A stretch of 64,000 nt of DNA from Haliclystus octoradiatus (taxonomy: Eukaryota > Cnidaria > Staurozoa > Stauromedusae > Haliclystidae), in the NCBI GenBank assembly GCA_916610825.1, contig OU744447.1:16866926-16930925 (forward strand), written 5' to 3'. The position numbers were made by a program, and so were the translations under genes. Below the pieces are notes generated by a model. It ran no database searches. It saw only the letters and a list, made by a program, of their open reading frames with translations, and was not told the DNA's origin. Shown in pieces: positions 36,392 through 49,024 of this stretch (the first letter of the stretch is position 1; the number at the start of each line of letters is the position of its first letter).

Positions 36392-36497
36392 AAAGAATGT
36401 GTATTCTTTGACTCTTTCGCCATATATCATTATTATTTACCGCTCTGTCAAATGAAGACATAGAGCCCTATATTATCTGCTATTAGATAAACATAAA

Positions 36498-36620
<123 letters not shown>

Positions 36621-36658
36621 TAATATATGGCGAAAGAGTCAAAGAATACACATTCTTT

Positions 36659-36705
36659 ACTGTTACTCAAGTTTCACGCTTTTCACAGCGATCTTCAGAC
36701 AGATT
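36659..36705 (-). ncRNA. Hammerhead ribozyme motif, Penelope tail copy C
   Basis: Identical in core and stems to copy B, on the minus strand (CTGAAGA at 36698-36692, GAAA at 36675-36672). It lies in the detached inverted tail piece. Confidence 0.75.
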
Positions 36706-36810
36706 TTTTTACTCAATGAAAAATATACATGATATCTACGTACTATGATAAACTCTCCGTAATGCTGCTTTCTATTGTTTAATTAATACAATGCTATTGT
36801 TATTGTTATT

Positions 36811-37141
36811 GACCAAGAAGGACAGAGCTACATTGGGTTGACGGAAGGCACGTTCAAACAACGCTACACGCAACACAAGGCAACACTCAAACACAGAAAA
36901 TACAACACTAGCACACAACTATCCAAACACGTTTGGGATTTAAAAGACAAAAACATCACATACAAAATCGAATGGTCAGCCATCGCTAATGCAAAAGCAT
37001 ACAACAACATCTCAAAAAATGCCATTTATGCCTCTTGGAAAAATATCATATTATATGCGCAAAAGAACCAATAATAAACAAAAAAACTGAATTAATATCT
37101 AAATGTCGTCACGAAAATAAATATTACCTGTCCAATTTTAA
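36811..37141 (+). pseudogene. Penelope-like GIY-YIG endonuclease, truncated third copy
   Basis: Begins abruptly at DQEGQSYIG, fused to an inverted non-coding tail. It follows the other copies until a one-base change in an A-run near 37015 shifts frame. The CHLCLLEK and C-terminal blocks are then read out of frame and end at 37074. Non-coding sequence after that matches the other tails. Confidence 0.75.
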
Positions 37142-37324
37142 TAAATCAAAAACATAACTAAATAATCATTTACTGAGAATAAAGGAAACCATCACATTTT
37201 TCTACCACTTGTATTAACAATAGCAATAACAATAGCATTGTATTAATTAAACAATAGAAAGCAGCATTACGGAGAGTTTATCATAGAACGTAGATATCAT
37301 GTATATTTTTCATTGAGTAAAAAA

Positions 37325-37370
37325 ATCTGTCTGAAGATCGCTGTGAAAAGCGTGAAACTTGAGTAACAGT
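37325..37370 (+). ncRNA. Hammerhead ribozyme motif, Penelope tail copy D
   Basis: Identical in core and stems to copy B (CTGAAGA at 37331-37337, GAAA at 37354-37357). About 240 bp separate it from the start codon of the RNF19-like gene. Confidence 0.75.
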
Positions 37371-37476
37371 AAAGAATGTGTATTCTTTGACTCTTTCGCC
37401 ATATATTATTATTATTTACCGCTCTGTCAAATGAAGACATAGAGCCCTATATTATCTGCTATTAGATAAACATAAA

Positions 37477-37591
<115 letters not shown>

Positions 37592-37611
37592 GCAGCAATC
37601 CTAAAGATAAG

Positions 37612-40600
37612 ATGACGGTGACTGAGAGTAGTAAACAAAAAAAGAAAACAAGTATACAAGATGACACAATTAGCCAATTAAGCAGTAACGAATTAAAGAA
37701 ATCAAAGCGACGTCGTCCAAAGTTTTTCCGTAGTAAAAAGTCAAAGAAGAAGCAAGAAGATTCACCTGTATCAGCTGAATCGACTGTTTCAATTAAAAAG
37801 GAAAATGCTGAATTAATGTGTATGATATGTTTCTACTGTAAACCATCTGCAATGTTTCCTAATCTTTTAACATGTGAACACAAAACATGTATTGATTGTC
37901 TGAGACAACATTTAACTATTGCAATTAAAGAATGGAGAATGATGGTTAGTTGTCCTGAATGTTCAGAACTATTTCATCCTCTTGATGTTAAACAGATATT
38001 AAATGATGAAGGATTGTTTAAAAAGTACGAAGAGTTTGCCTTACGGCGAGTGTTAGCTTCTATACCTGATATACGTTGGTGTCCAGCACCAGATTGTGGG
38101 TATGCAGTAATTGCAGCTGGTTGTGCTAGTTGCCCACAGATAAAATGTGAACGACCTGGATGTAGGACTGAATTTTGCTATCATTGTCGACAATTATGGC
38201 ATCCTAATACTACTTGTGATGCAGCAAGATTACGCAATTCTGTTGAAGTAAGGTCACTTTCTGTGACAGATCGTAGTGCATCTGGCTGTGCAGAAGACAT
38301 GAAACCTTGTCCACGATGTGGAGCATTTATTATAAAAATGGACGATGGATCTTGCAATCATATAACATGTGTTGTCTGTGGAGCTGAATTTTGTTGGTTA
38401 TGTATGAAGGAAATATCCGATTTGCATTATCTCAGGTAAGCAGAATTATGCCCTTAAAAGGATTTGCCACCTTCAACCCGGCATAAGTCACCAGGCTGCC
38501 GTCACTTTTCAAACCTTTTATAAATTTCATTTTCATATTTTCAAGTTCTCCAAACGAAACGAAAATAGCAATTAATAATTTACAGCTGAATTTTTAAACA
38601 CATATTTTATTGCAAATAACTTGCGAGCATGAAGCGACGATCCAGGCTGACCCACCAAACTGTGTTTATATATGGAGAATTTCTGTCACAGTGCTGTGGA
38701 AGTTACCAAAATAAGTAACTAGCTACAGTTGTTTGTTACACGTCAAAAAAGTAACTAGTTACCTCTAAATGTTAAGTCAAGTCCTTTCAGAAAACGAAGA
38801 AAAAAATCAGTGTGTTGTTATCTTCTACTGTGCATGCGTCATAAAAACAAGTGAAGAGGCTATTGAAAAAGGGGCAAATAAGCTAGAAAATATTTTTGTC
38901 CCACATAATTAATATTTCTTGTCAACGTTTTTCCAAGTAGCCTATGTCTGCGCAAATTCAATATCCAATGAATAATCTGCAGTAACTTTTGCCTGAAAGT
39001 TACTAGTTACAATGCAAAAAATCGCATTGGTTCCTGTTACAAGTTACTTCATTTCAAAGGTAACTAGTTACCGTTACAAGCTACTCCAAAAGTAACAATT
39101 ACCGGTAACTTTGTTTCAATCAAAAAGGCTACTCCCAACCCTGCAGATAAACGCACTGCATTAGAACAATAGAGAACAATATTGGACATTGATCTCACTC
39201 AAAGGTTTCACCTTGCCGGGCTGGCTCACCTCATGTAAACACCCCCTTAGGCTTATTCAGGGTGTCAAAAAAGTTTTGATCTCCCAGGAACTGTGTTGTT
39301 CGATTGTAAACCTTCTGGTATTGAATTTATGATGCTTTATGGTTTTGAAGAATTGATCTCAAAATTTCATAAATTTGATGCATGGATTTAAAAACATAAA
39401 AATATGAAATCCAAAATAATACATTTTGAATAACAAGAATGTCATGATATTATTGGAAACCTTCTGATTTTGTGCTGGCCTTCCGGGAACCAGATTCCCA
39501 AGGCCAAGATACCGCACTTTGTGACAGCCTGCGTTTACTTAATAGTTAACTTACTGCTAAGTCTATATCAAGATATTGAGAAACATGAACTGCTTTCTTG
39601 AAATGCAATTGTTTTCTTTTATTCAGTCCCTCTGGTTGTACATTCTGGGGGAAGAAACCATGGACAAGAAAAAAGAAGATTCTTTGGCAGATAGGAACAT
39701 TAATCGGTGCACCAGTTGGCATTGCTCTTGCTGCAGGTGTTGTATTACCTGCTATGATGATTGGCATTCCTATTTATATTGGACGAGAGGTGAGTCTTGT
39801 ATTTGTGGTTGCTCAGCATTTTTTTTTTCTTGGATGAAATGGAATAATGTTTGAGACAATTGTGGAGAAGCCTGTCTAATGTGTATGTTTGCAACTTTGT
39901 GTGCTGTTTAAAAGGGCATTATTGACCGGCGATAATTATTTTGAAAAAAATACATTTTTTTCATAACCTCATTTTCAAACACCAGTTGTGACATCACCAA
40001 CTCTGTTTTGAGTTTTCATAGCGATGAAATCGGGTAACTGGAATATATCACGAGGAGTGTTTCTCATTGTTATTTCTTATTTCACATTCACACAATGTTA
40101 TTGAAAACCAACAATTCAAAATCAATGTATTTGCATATTTTAAAACGACAGCGATAACTGACAGGTCCGTCACCAGGACATCTTTGGAGGGGATGTAAAA
40201 GGAGATTTTCCAGCAAAATCGGGACAAAATTACATAATTTTGATTGCATTTTAAAATGACTTTGAGTTTGAAATGACTTTAAAAAGTAGTTGTGGAAACG
40301 AGACAGATCGGCAGCGAGTAAAGATAAACTGACAAGGTTCTGGGACATCATTTACTACCAGTGCCATGGACCATGTTTTCTAATAAAGGTGAACGGAGCG
40401 AGGTATTTTTCTGGATCTGCATGTACCTCTATAGGAATTTTTGCCATTTCAGGATCACAGCAAACGCCTGGCCTTATGATAGTTCAATGTAGATCAATAG
40501 CCACATGATGCCTGTACAAGGACACACGAACTATTAAAACTCCTCCATAAACGACAAGCAAATTCCTTGAATTCCTAGAAAATTTAGAGACCTCATCTTT

Positions 40601-42744
40601 CTCCTGTCGACAAGCAGATCAAACATCAACGCCGGAGAGACTGGCGAAACAAACCTCATTTCTTATCAATACAGTGGTTGTAAACAACTTGAAAGCTGAA
40701 GGTTCACTTTGCCCACAGAGTATGATACTTTATTGTCATTCAGAGCCTTCCAGAATCCAGATCAGTAAAACAGCTGATGATTACAATGGATATGCCAGAC
40801 AAGACACTGAAATCCAGGATTTGCTGACATAATTTTGCTAAGAGGATGTTACACTCCCATACCCCTGGCTGGCGATTGCCCTGGTAACTAATCTAGATAT
40901 GCAATGATCATAATGATTGTGTCTGATATCAAAATAGAGCTGTTATCGACTTCTGTAAAGTAGAAGGTTAATTAGGGTAGGACAATTTTAGTTAGTCCAT
41001 GTAGCTGCCTGTCCAAGTTATATGCCATAATGCCATGAATTTATATTATGTTTTCACTGATAAAACATATGTGCATAGAATTATCTAATCTTCAACTTTT
41101 TGCAGATAAAACACCGTTTTGCCGCTGGTTCGTCTGTTCATAAGAGGAATGCTGCAATCACTGCTGGTGTTGCAAGTTCTTTGTTGATCTCACCATTCCT
41201 AGCAGCATTGACTGTTGGTGTTGGAGTGCCCATTGCATTGGGTTATGTCTATGGTGTAGTACCAGTATCATTATGTCGCAGTGGGGGCTGCACTGGGGTC
41301 AGTACCTCAAAGAATGGAAGAGGTGTGAATCTTGATTTTTCTGAACGTGATGAAGTCTACACTGCTGCTTCTGTACCTCAAAGCTCAAAGAGCAGCCCTA
41401 CTAGAATGAACTCTCCTTGCAGTGATGGAGATACACCCTCACTACAGACGGTGTCAGATTCAGTGGTGACAGTACAAACAACAAATACCAACGGTAAGGA
41501 ATAATTCTCAACTTCTAATATAATTTGGAATTGATAAAATTTCTCAATATATTGATTTGATTTTAGAATTTCTATTTCTTTGTTCCTACTAAAATGTTCC
41601 CGTAAACCTAGGACTAAATTAGAAAAATTAAGAAAATGCAGCTAAATGCAAATGATTGAACATGTTGCTTGAATGGACTACAATAGGCGGTCATCTCCTG
41701 TCTGAATCCAAGCAAACATTGGTAATGACAAAAAACTGAAATTGTTTACCGGCTTTGGATAATAGATTTCAGCTAAAGTTCTATTTTACTTTTTATATAG
41801 CAAATTGTCAGCTTATTCTGGTTTTGTAAGCAGGGTAGTTACCTAGCGTAAATAGTATTTGTATGCATTATTTGTGAATAATCAAATCATGGGCTGGGAG
41901 AGTCGGCAAGTCATGGTGCATACAAACTAACCAAACATATTAACTAACTGTTTTACATTTATCATAGCCAGCCAGTGCACGTGTATAATGTAATTATTGC
42001 TTTCCTAACGATTCCCAGCTCTTCACTGGAGTGCATTTGTATGTCTGATTCTGCATTGCTGATTGCGCGTAATAATTAGCCTGCGTGCAGACTAAAACCT
42101 ATCTTAAAACGAAAGTGTAAATTAAGGTTTTTACAAGACGACGCAGTGTCAGCAAAATGGGTGCACAGACTTTACACTTTCGTTAAGATAGGTTTTAGTC
42201 TGCACGCAGGCTAGTAATTATTATTTGCATACTATATGTTCAAATGACCTGTCAGTTTGATAATGGGACAAAGTAGGTCAGTGTTGCAAATATTGAAGAG
42301 CCTCCTTCTCCCCTTGTTCTCAATTGTTTCAAGACATTATATTTGTTTTCTTGCGTAGAACCTCAACTGAGCATTTCTGGTAGCCAAGACAGTACGAGTT
42401 TAGAGAGTCGTTCATTGATTGCGCATTTCCGTTGTCATGGCGATGGTGATGTGGATAGTCATGCCTCACTCATCCCTCAACCTCGCAGTACGACGGTTAG
42501 CGTCACAAGTAGTATTGATAATATCAACAGCTGCGCTATTTCATCGTCAAGTGGACATCCTTGCAGTAATTTACCAGAAGTTAGTTGCGAAGATGTTCAA
42601 AATGAGAATGGCTCTATCAATTGGTCACCAAGAACCAGTCAACCTATTACAACAGTCGCTACAGACTCTAATGATTTGAGTACGTCCTGTCTTCAATCTA
42701 CTGTTATTAGTGCTACAGTACATGCCTCTGCCATTGTCTGTTGA
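37612..42744 (+). CDS. RNF19: RBR-type E3 ubiquitin ligase, RNF19A/B family
   Basis: Four coding exons: 37612-38435, 39627-39789, 41106-41493 and 42359-42744. All have GT-AG borders and compatible phases, giving 586 residues. A basic, Lys-rich N terminus precedes RING1 (residues 70-117, CMIC to CPEC), IBR (about 140-202) and RING2 (233-264), where DGSC248 is the likely catalytic Cys that accepts ubiquitin. Then come the family-specific [13 protein letters not shown] block and two hydrophobic segments ([40 protein letters not shown]) that anchor RNF19 proteins in the ER membrane, followed by [14 protein letters not shown]. The C-terminal third is Ser/Thr-rich and diverged; it is shorter than in vertebrate RNF19A (over 800 residues). 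RNF19 ligases tag misfolded or ER-associated proteins. Introns carry an hAT-like repeat, a dispersed repeat and a MITE. Upstream non-coding exons are not located. Confidence 0.93.
38689..39143. mobile_element. hAT-like repeat with AGTAACTAGTTAC units
   Basis: Read from the right, the end is CAGGGTTGGGAGTAGC, a classic hAT-type terminus. The left end CAGTGCTGTGGAAGTTAC is a weaker inverse. Inside are several GTAACTAGTTAC palindromes. No 8-bp duplication or coding sequence is found, so this is a decayed, non-autonomous copy in intron 1 of the RNF19-like gene. Confidence 0.65.
40150..40520 (+). repeat. Member of the dispersed repeat also at 22140-22500
   Basis: Collinear, partial similarity with the copy at 22140 (CAAAATCGGGACAAAATTA, GATCACAGCAAACGCCTGG, AATAGCCACATGATGCC blocks). 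It lies in intron 2 of the RNF19-like gene. Open frames here are not conserved between copies. Confidence 0.5.
42079..42211. mobile_element. 133-bp MITE with 40-bp TIRs and TA target site
   Basis: Ends are GCCTGCGTGCAGACTAAAAC and its inverse, the inverted repeat continuing through CCTATCTTAA and ACGAAAGTGTAAA with a 2-base gap. TA flanks both ends (42077-42078 and 42212-42213). It lies in intron 3 of the RNF19-like gene. Confidence 0.82.
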
Positions 42745-45700
42745 AATATCTACCTTGGTGGCATTTTTATTTATGTGCCTGCCTTACAATGCTGATTGAT
42801 AACATACTGCCGTGCTTAGTTAGAACTCTCAGACTGTATCACCACATCATTATTAACTTTATTACTGTAAATAGATAATTAATTGAATTTCCACTTCAAT
42901 ATATAATTTGTAATGATCCGCTTTCCCAAAAAGTTCTCCCCAAATTGAAAACCTTATGTAACTATTATTGTCATAACCAGACAAGCCACGTGACTATTTC
43001 CGTTGCATTTTAACACACGGCTGGTTCGCTTTGCGACGGAATTTGTTCACGCGACAATCGTCTGCGGGCTAGACGATCCGTGTATTTACAATATATTCGC
43101 CTAGAGGCGGCTAGTATCAACTTTGTTATGCACAGTTGTAATTTTTGTTTGAATAAAACAAATGATATATTTGAATTCGCGTTGCTTGTTTCTGTTTGTT
43201 CAAGTGGAAAAAAACATGAACACTTGAAGTATTATTCTGCAATTTTTTAATTTTTATTTCTCAATTCAATCCTGGTTTGAAATTTATCGTCCTTGTCGAT
43301 TTTTGAAAATAACACACCCTCTTCCAAACATTATAATTGACATTAACATTGTCCCCCAGGTCTCATCGCATTCTGAGTTGGAAATTCTTTTGAATTGCAA
43401 AAGTGTGGATTAAATTTATAGCGCTCAAGCATATGCATTCATTAGTTATTTATTATTGTTTAAAACATTTAATATACTATTTACTTCGAGAGAGGCAGAG
43501 GCACCCTATACAATCTAAAATCATAAACAAATGGATGCATAAAATGTCTAAACAGTTTTAAAATAAAATCTGAATTACTTAGAATTAAAATCCGTTCTTA
43601 CAGTCTTTATGAATGGCATTGACTACCCACACAGAGCCTAATATGTAATCACTGCTACAGCACGCCGTCAATTACATTTGAATAACAAATTTGGCGAACC
43701 TCGCTGACTATTTGATATCGACTGTAGACAAACTGGTCTTGATATCCAGTTATTAAATAATAAAAATATGGATACGCTTATAATGTATTGTATTACAATA
43801 TCCCGTATCTCCCCGATTTACCTTAAACATAAGTAACTGCATGACACAATGCGATTTAATTCAGTTGGAATTGCCAGCATTCGATTGGTCCAACATATGG
43901 ATGACGGTTATACAGCATGCAAGTTACCACATTGCAATCCTATCCTTCAATTACAAGATAATCGCTGCCAAAACAATATCAGATAATTGGCATAGATTAC
44001 TATACGGTCTTCACTGCACATTGAGACTTTGCCGGAGAGTTGATATAGTAGCTGCTGGAATTATGGAATTACTATTTATTTGCACAGCGGTTATTTGCCT
44101 GCGTGTATAGGTGTAGAAGCCCCCAAATGCATTTGAGAGAAAAAAATTCGAGCAAATCAACAAATAAGTTTATTGTGTTACATTGAAAGTGTTCAGATAT
44201 ATTTCGGCCGAGTTATAAATGTCCACGGTTATACGTGATGCCATTTAATCATTCCTTAAATTAGCAGAATGTATGATATATATCAAATAATCAGAAAAAA
44301 TTCAGCCAAACTGTTTTGCTCCATGTGCTCGCGAGAATTCTTTAACCTTTCCTAATAAATTTCACATCAGAGGCATGGCAATTAGTGAAACGTATCAAAA
44401 TAAAGTGCCAAAATAGCCCAAGCTGTTTACTTAGCATTAACATTCTTTTCGGGTGCTTTCTCTCCAAAATTGTTTCCATATCAAGCCGCTGCCTGAGGCA
44501 TTGATTGTCGAACAATTCGAGCTTCGTTACTCATTCAACGCAAACATTTTCGCTTTTAACTCGCAAAACCTTCTTTCCTCCTCCTGTAGATGATTTTCAT
44601 CCTGTAAAATAAAAAGACAGTAGTATTTCAACCATAGAGTCAATTGTAAGTCAAAATTGTTCTCTTGCTACGCTCGCCATAAAATTGACTGCCGATTGAA
44701 GATTATCGTCCAGTAGTCTCAGAGATTAAAACGGTATGCCTAAAATAGGATATCCTACGTACGGGCTAGGTTAGACTATACCGGCCTACTGTGATCCACC
44801 ACAGAGCAGAGAGAAATGTATGTTACAATAGATATCGAAGAAGTTTCTGACAGAGTAAAAGAGATAATCACTTTTTGAACTACTTCTCTAGATTATATAT
44901 ATATACAGTAGCATCATTTCGTAAAAAAAGTATTATATACTTGCTTGCTTGAAATTTGATTTCGTGCAAACCAATTTGTACCCTCACAGTTAGAAACGCA
45001 CCCCTCTGTCTCTACGCCTATGAGAGCCTCTACACCATGCGCTATAAAACTGAGGAGTTGTATGCTGTAAGCCTGTACGTCTATTTATGTAAAAAGGCTG
45101 TCAATGACCGACTGATCGAAATATCGCAACGGGCCAATAGAGGCCTTCAGACGTTTGCCTAGGTTTTGACTAGCTAGAATACAGTACAGTTCGAGTCTAT
45201 CAATTACTTATCTTCTCCTAGCGAGATAACACTTGTAGCAATTTAAAGTACTGGGCATGTTCCAGATAATACTATCCGATTATTGAAATTATTTTCTTGG
45301 AATGTAACTATTAAACCAGAATTCAGCTGGATGAAGTCTAAGGTCGGTTTGTAACTGATCTGCCACTTTCTTTGTAGATAGCCTGAAGTCTGTACTTGTG
45401 GGTGGCTGTCGCTGCTATTTTGAAAATCGTTGACCATAACACGACTATTATGTACTTCTAATCTAATTTAAATACAGCATACATAACAGGGGCAAAAGAC
45501 AATTCGTTACAAAATTTGATTTGCTTATATAATACCCGGGATATAGTATATATACAAATTAAGCGTGCATTGTATCAAAACTTTGTTTAAGGCGGCATGT
45601 TTCAATCATCGCAGACCCATCCTATAGAACGACCGCCATGCTTGAAATAGACATTATAGAGGATATACGTTATAGTTACATAATAATACAGTAGTTATAT

Positions 45701-46218
45701 TCTAATAAAAATAGATCAAACTTATCTATGCTATATAAATAGATGAAGAGTTTGGGTCACGTATTCATTTATATAACTTCCCTTGATATTAGAGAGACAG
45801 AGAGATATGCGTAGCGTAAATCTAGTTACTTAATCATACTTATTTATGATGCTGTAATGAAAGTACGTCCACGGGATATGCAACGAAGGCGCAGCGCCTT
45901 CGCGTACCTTGATGATATTGATACCACGTGACATGCAGTGTAGTTCGATTAAGAGACGCCATAGCATTGCAATCCGTCGACACATGGTCGATACGCAATG
46001 GTGCCATCGCAGATATCGGCCTTCCTTTTTCAACACAAACGAACGAACAATTGTGGCTCCACGCCGTTTCATTATCGATTGCCTTCACAAAAGAGCACAA
46101 TGCAAACCCAATTGAATAGACGATATATAAAACAACATTCGCTCCAACTGCACTAATTGAACACTCGCTTCAGTAAAAGAGCGCGAGTGAGAAACAATAC
46201 AACTTCAAATAGTAAAAC
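42745..46218. other. 3' flank of the RNF19-like gene and intergenic region
   Basis: An AATAAAA at about 43153 could be the polyadenylation site of the upstream gene. No other gene is supported. Frames at 43841-44110 and 44956-45162 have no recognisable domain. A perfect 9-bp-arm hairpin lies at 45884-45902. The last 400 bp should contain the SPPL promoter. Confidence 0.45.
45884..45902. promoter_or_regulatory. Perfect short hairpin upstream of the SPPL gene
   Basis: CGAAGGCGC, one base, GCGCCTTCG: a perfect GC-rich inverted repeat in AT-rich surroundings, about 320 bp before the next start codon. Function unknown. Confidence 0.35.
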
Positions 46219-47259
46219 TTGATTATTATTAACATTATGGATAGTGCTAATTTTTGGCTGATGGATGTGTGCGTGACGGCATTAGTATTGCTTGGTGCTG
46301 TTTATGGGTACAATGTAAAAAAGAAAGTAGACAGTGGGCTATTTCTTGTAATTCCTGATTCGTTTTATGTGACTACGTTGCAACCAGCACATAGTAAGGA
46401 TGACATTGAAAACCAAAATAATGATTGCAGTTCTTTCCTCACAAATGAAACCATATCAGCAAAACAGCCAGCCTCTAGTTCAAAATGGTTGTATATGGTC
46501 TTCACTATTTTGGTAATTTTATACTTCGCAGGAATAGCCTCGGCTGTCTTACTTGCAAAACGCTTCCCATTATTCGCTGTATTTATGCAACACATTTGTT
46601 TATTCACATTCGTCATCGTTGGTACGGTCTATATACGTCCTGGAGCATTATCAATCCTATTTGCTGTTGTATTATGTTTATTATGGACAGTCTCTGGCCT
46701 AACTCCTTACCGTTTCTTAGCAAATAATGTCATCGTATGTTTCAGTGTTATCGTATCTGGACATGTGAAATTCAGAAATTTACTCTACTTACAAATCTTC
46801 CTGTGGGTTGCTTTTATATATGACGTCGTTGTGTTATCAGGAATACAATTACGAGGTGGGGAATGGAGTTTCTTTAGTATAAATCAAAATAATTGTAATC
46901 GTCTGATCTGTGATTTATTTTCTCATAACCATCATTATCAAATGCCTGCTGTTTTCACTGTTCATATTATCAAAATGCAAACAAAAATCTTTATTGGAAC
47001 AGGAGACATTTTGGTCGGTGCATTAGCTAGCAATTTTGCAGCAACAACTTATAATGATATACGGTATGGCTTATTGGTGTCCCTTGCTTTTAGTGGAGCA
47101 ATTGCTTCCCTGTCTGTTGTTACCATAACACCTTTCCCAGCATTATTAGCTATTGTACCTATGTGTACATTGGCACTTTTAATTTGTTATTTTATCAACT
47201 ATAAACTATCAAAATCAAACATTGAGAACGATTCCAAATTAACAATTAGTGAAATATAA
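46219..47259 (+). CDS. SPPL-type intramembrane aspartyl protease, intronless
   Basis: 346 residues in one open frame; the ATG at residue 7 (MDSANFW) may be the true start. It is strongly hydrophobic with about eight or nine membrane segments. All three signatures of signal-peptide-peptidase-like proteases are present: the YD active-site motif in FIYDVVV (Asp202), the GxGD motif as GTGDILVGALASNF (Asp263), and the PAL motif in PFPALLAIVP (307-309). MPAVFTV between them matches the SPPL2 spacing. Both catalytic Asp are retained. These enzymes cleave type II membrane protein stubs in ER, Golgi or endosomal membranes. Vertebrate SPPL2 proteins have a longer luminal N-terminal domain (over 500 residues total); here the N terminus is short. 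A single exon suggests a retrocopy or intron loss. AATAAATGAATG near 47378 may hold its polyadenylation signal. Confidence 0.82.
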   Translation: MIIINIMDSANFWLMDVCVTALVLLGAVYGYNVKKKVDSGLFLVIPDSFYVTTLQPAHSKDDIENQNNDCSSFLTNETISAKQPASSSKWLYMVFTILVILYFAGIASAVLLAKRFPLFAVFMQHICLFTFVIVGTVYIRPGALSILFAVVLCLLWTVSGLTPYRFLANNVIVCFSVIVSGHVKFRNLLYLQIFLWVAFIYDVVVLSGIQLRGGEWSFFSINQNNCNRLICDLFSHNHHYQMPAVFTVHIIKMQTKIFIGTGDILVGALASNFAATTYNDIRYGLLVSLAFSGAIASLSVVTITPFPALLAIVPMCTLALLICYFINYKLSKSNIENDSKLTISEI

Positions 47260-49024
47260 GGTTTGTTTATTCTACATACATATATCTGTCATGTAAATTG
47301 CTTTTTATAAAGAGTTATGCATATAGTTAATAATTATTTCAAATTATATTTTAAATTGATAGTATTTTATATAAGAAATAAATGAATGATCTAATTCATG
47401 TCTCATTTTGTGCTTTCGTTGCAATGACGTCATTTTCAATATGATATTCACAATAGTTATCTTTACTTCATCATGATCATTACACAGTAGCAGGAATTTA
47501 CTTCGACACCCTCAGCGGATTTTTGATTCCTAAATTGTGCCCGGGGGGTGTGGCCAAGGTAGTAATCACCAGTGTCAGTCACACGCATTTTGTTTGTGCA
47601 TAATACTTCACAAATTCGTAGGTTAGAAAATGAAATCAAAACAGGAGAAAAGACAGTAATGAAGGACATTTAATTATTGTTCAGCGTAATTAAGTCTGTC
47701 TATAGAAATATTCTGGATGATATTATTTTATCTGCATTTGCCTCTGCCTTAAAAAAATATTTGAAAATTCAATAGAAGGTCTTTGAATGATCAAATTCAA
47801 ATTAAAAATTCAATAGAATTCTGTACTCATTGTCTTGACACTTCGACTGCAATATAATAAATCGAAATCACTATTCCCATATAAGGTTTACTAATATTAT
47901 TTATTTCTAAGAAGCCAAATAGGGAATATTTTTAGCAAACAATAGCACCTCTAGTTTTTATGCTGAGTCCAGCTATATCAGAACATCTGGATATATAGGC
48001 TTAGGCACACGAAGGGATGATTCTAACATGAGTAGGACAAGATTAGGTTATTTTAGAGTCACTGTAGTGTAGGAATAGCTTCAGCCGCATATCTTTCTCA
48101 CGAAGGCATGTAAGGATGTGACCAGATTTGTCATGTGGATTATTAAGCATAGATAATCTATGCCCTATAAGTAGAAGTTCAAGAGTTAACACCCAACCCT
48201 GTAGAATGTACGCTTTCCGGTTACGTATGTGTTCATGTGCTAATACCATAATTATGTATTAGCTGTCATTTGTATCACTTCTCGTATCTTCATTTATACA
48301 GCAGATATACATTTTATTCAAGAGAGGTCCTATAATATGTTCTCTTGCAGATTAAATTATAGGCGGTGAACCGTTTATTGAAGTGCTGATATTCAACTTA
48401 ACTATCAGAATATGTGCCGTTATTCTATACTATAATACAGAAGCTACGAGCTCGTCCATGGCATCCGTTGACCGTTAGACTATATACATATATGTCTAAG
48501 ATGTTAGATAGCGCTTTGTAATGTTGTATTCAAATGTGATATTTATTTATAATGGTCTACTACATTGATTTCATTGTATCGATATCAGCTTATGCGAGTA
48601 CATAAGGGCTGTACTGATGTAATGTTGTATTTGCATGTTTCAACAAGATACAGTGTATAACGGATTTTTCTCTGTTATGTTGGTTATCTATGATAAAAGA
48701 CAACTGATTCACTTTAGAAGACAACTTTATGAAGTGCAACTTGGATCGCTAAACCTATAATAGGTGTCCCGAGAGCTCTCAAAATTTGCATCTTGGTAAT
48801 TCAGTAAGGAATCAGTCTCTGTCGTTGCAATATTGTAATATTGATATTACTGCTTAGAAAAGTGATTTACGAAGATATAAAATGCCCTTCGGTAGTAAAT
48901 TAATTACAAAACATATAAAAATTAGTGACCATCATATACTATGCCGATTATACACAGTATTAAAATAATTACTGTGGTATGATTTATATAATTCAAATGC
49001 GATATAGGTGCAACTTTCCATTTG
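47260..49024. other. Non-coding stretch
   Basis: 3' flanks of two converging genes (SPPL, plus; coiled-coil protein, minus). Nothing else is recognised. Confidence 0.45.

Noticed and set aside
45830..46119. Four overlapping short frames on both strands upstream of the SPPL gene
   Set aside because: Mutually overlapping, no domains, likely promoter DNA of higher GC.
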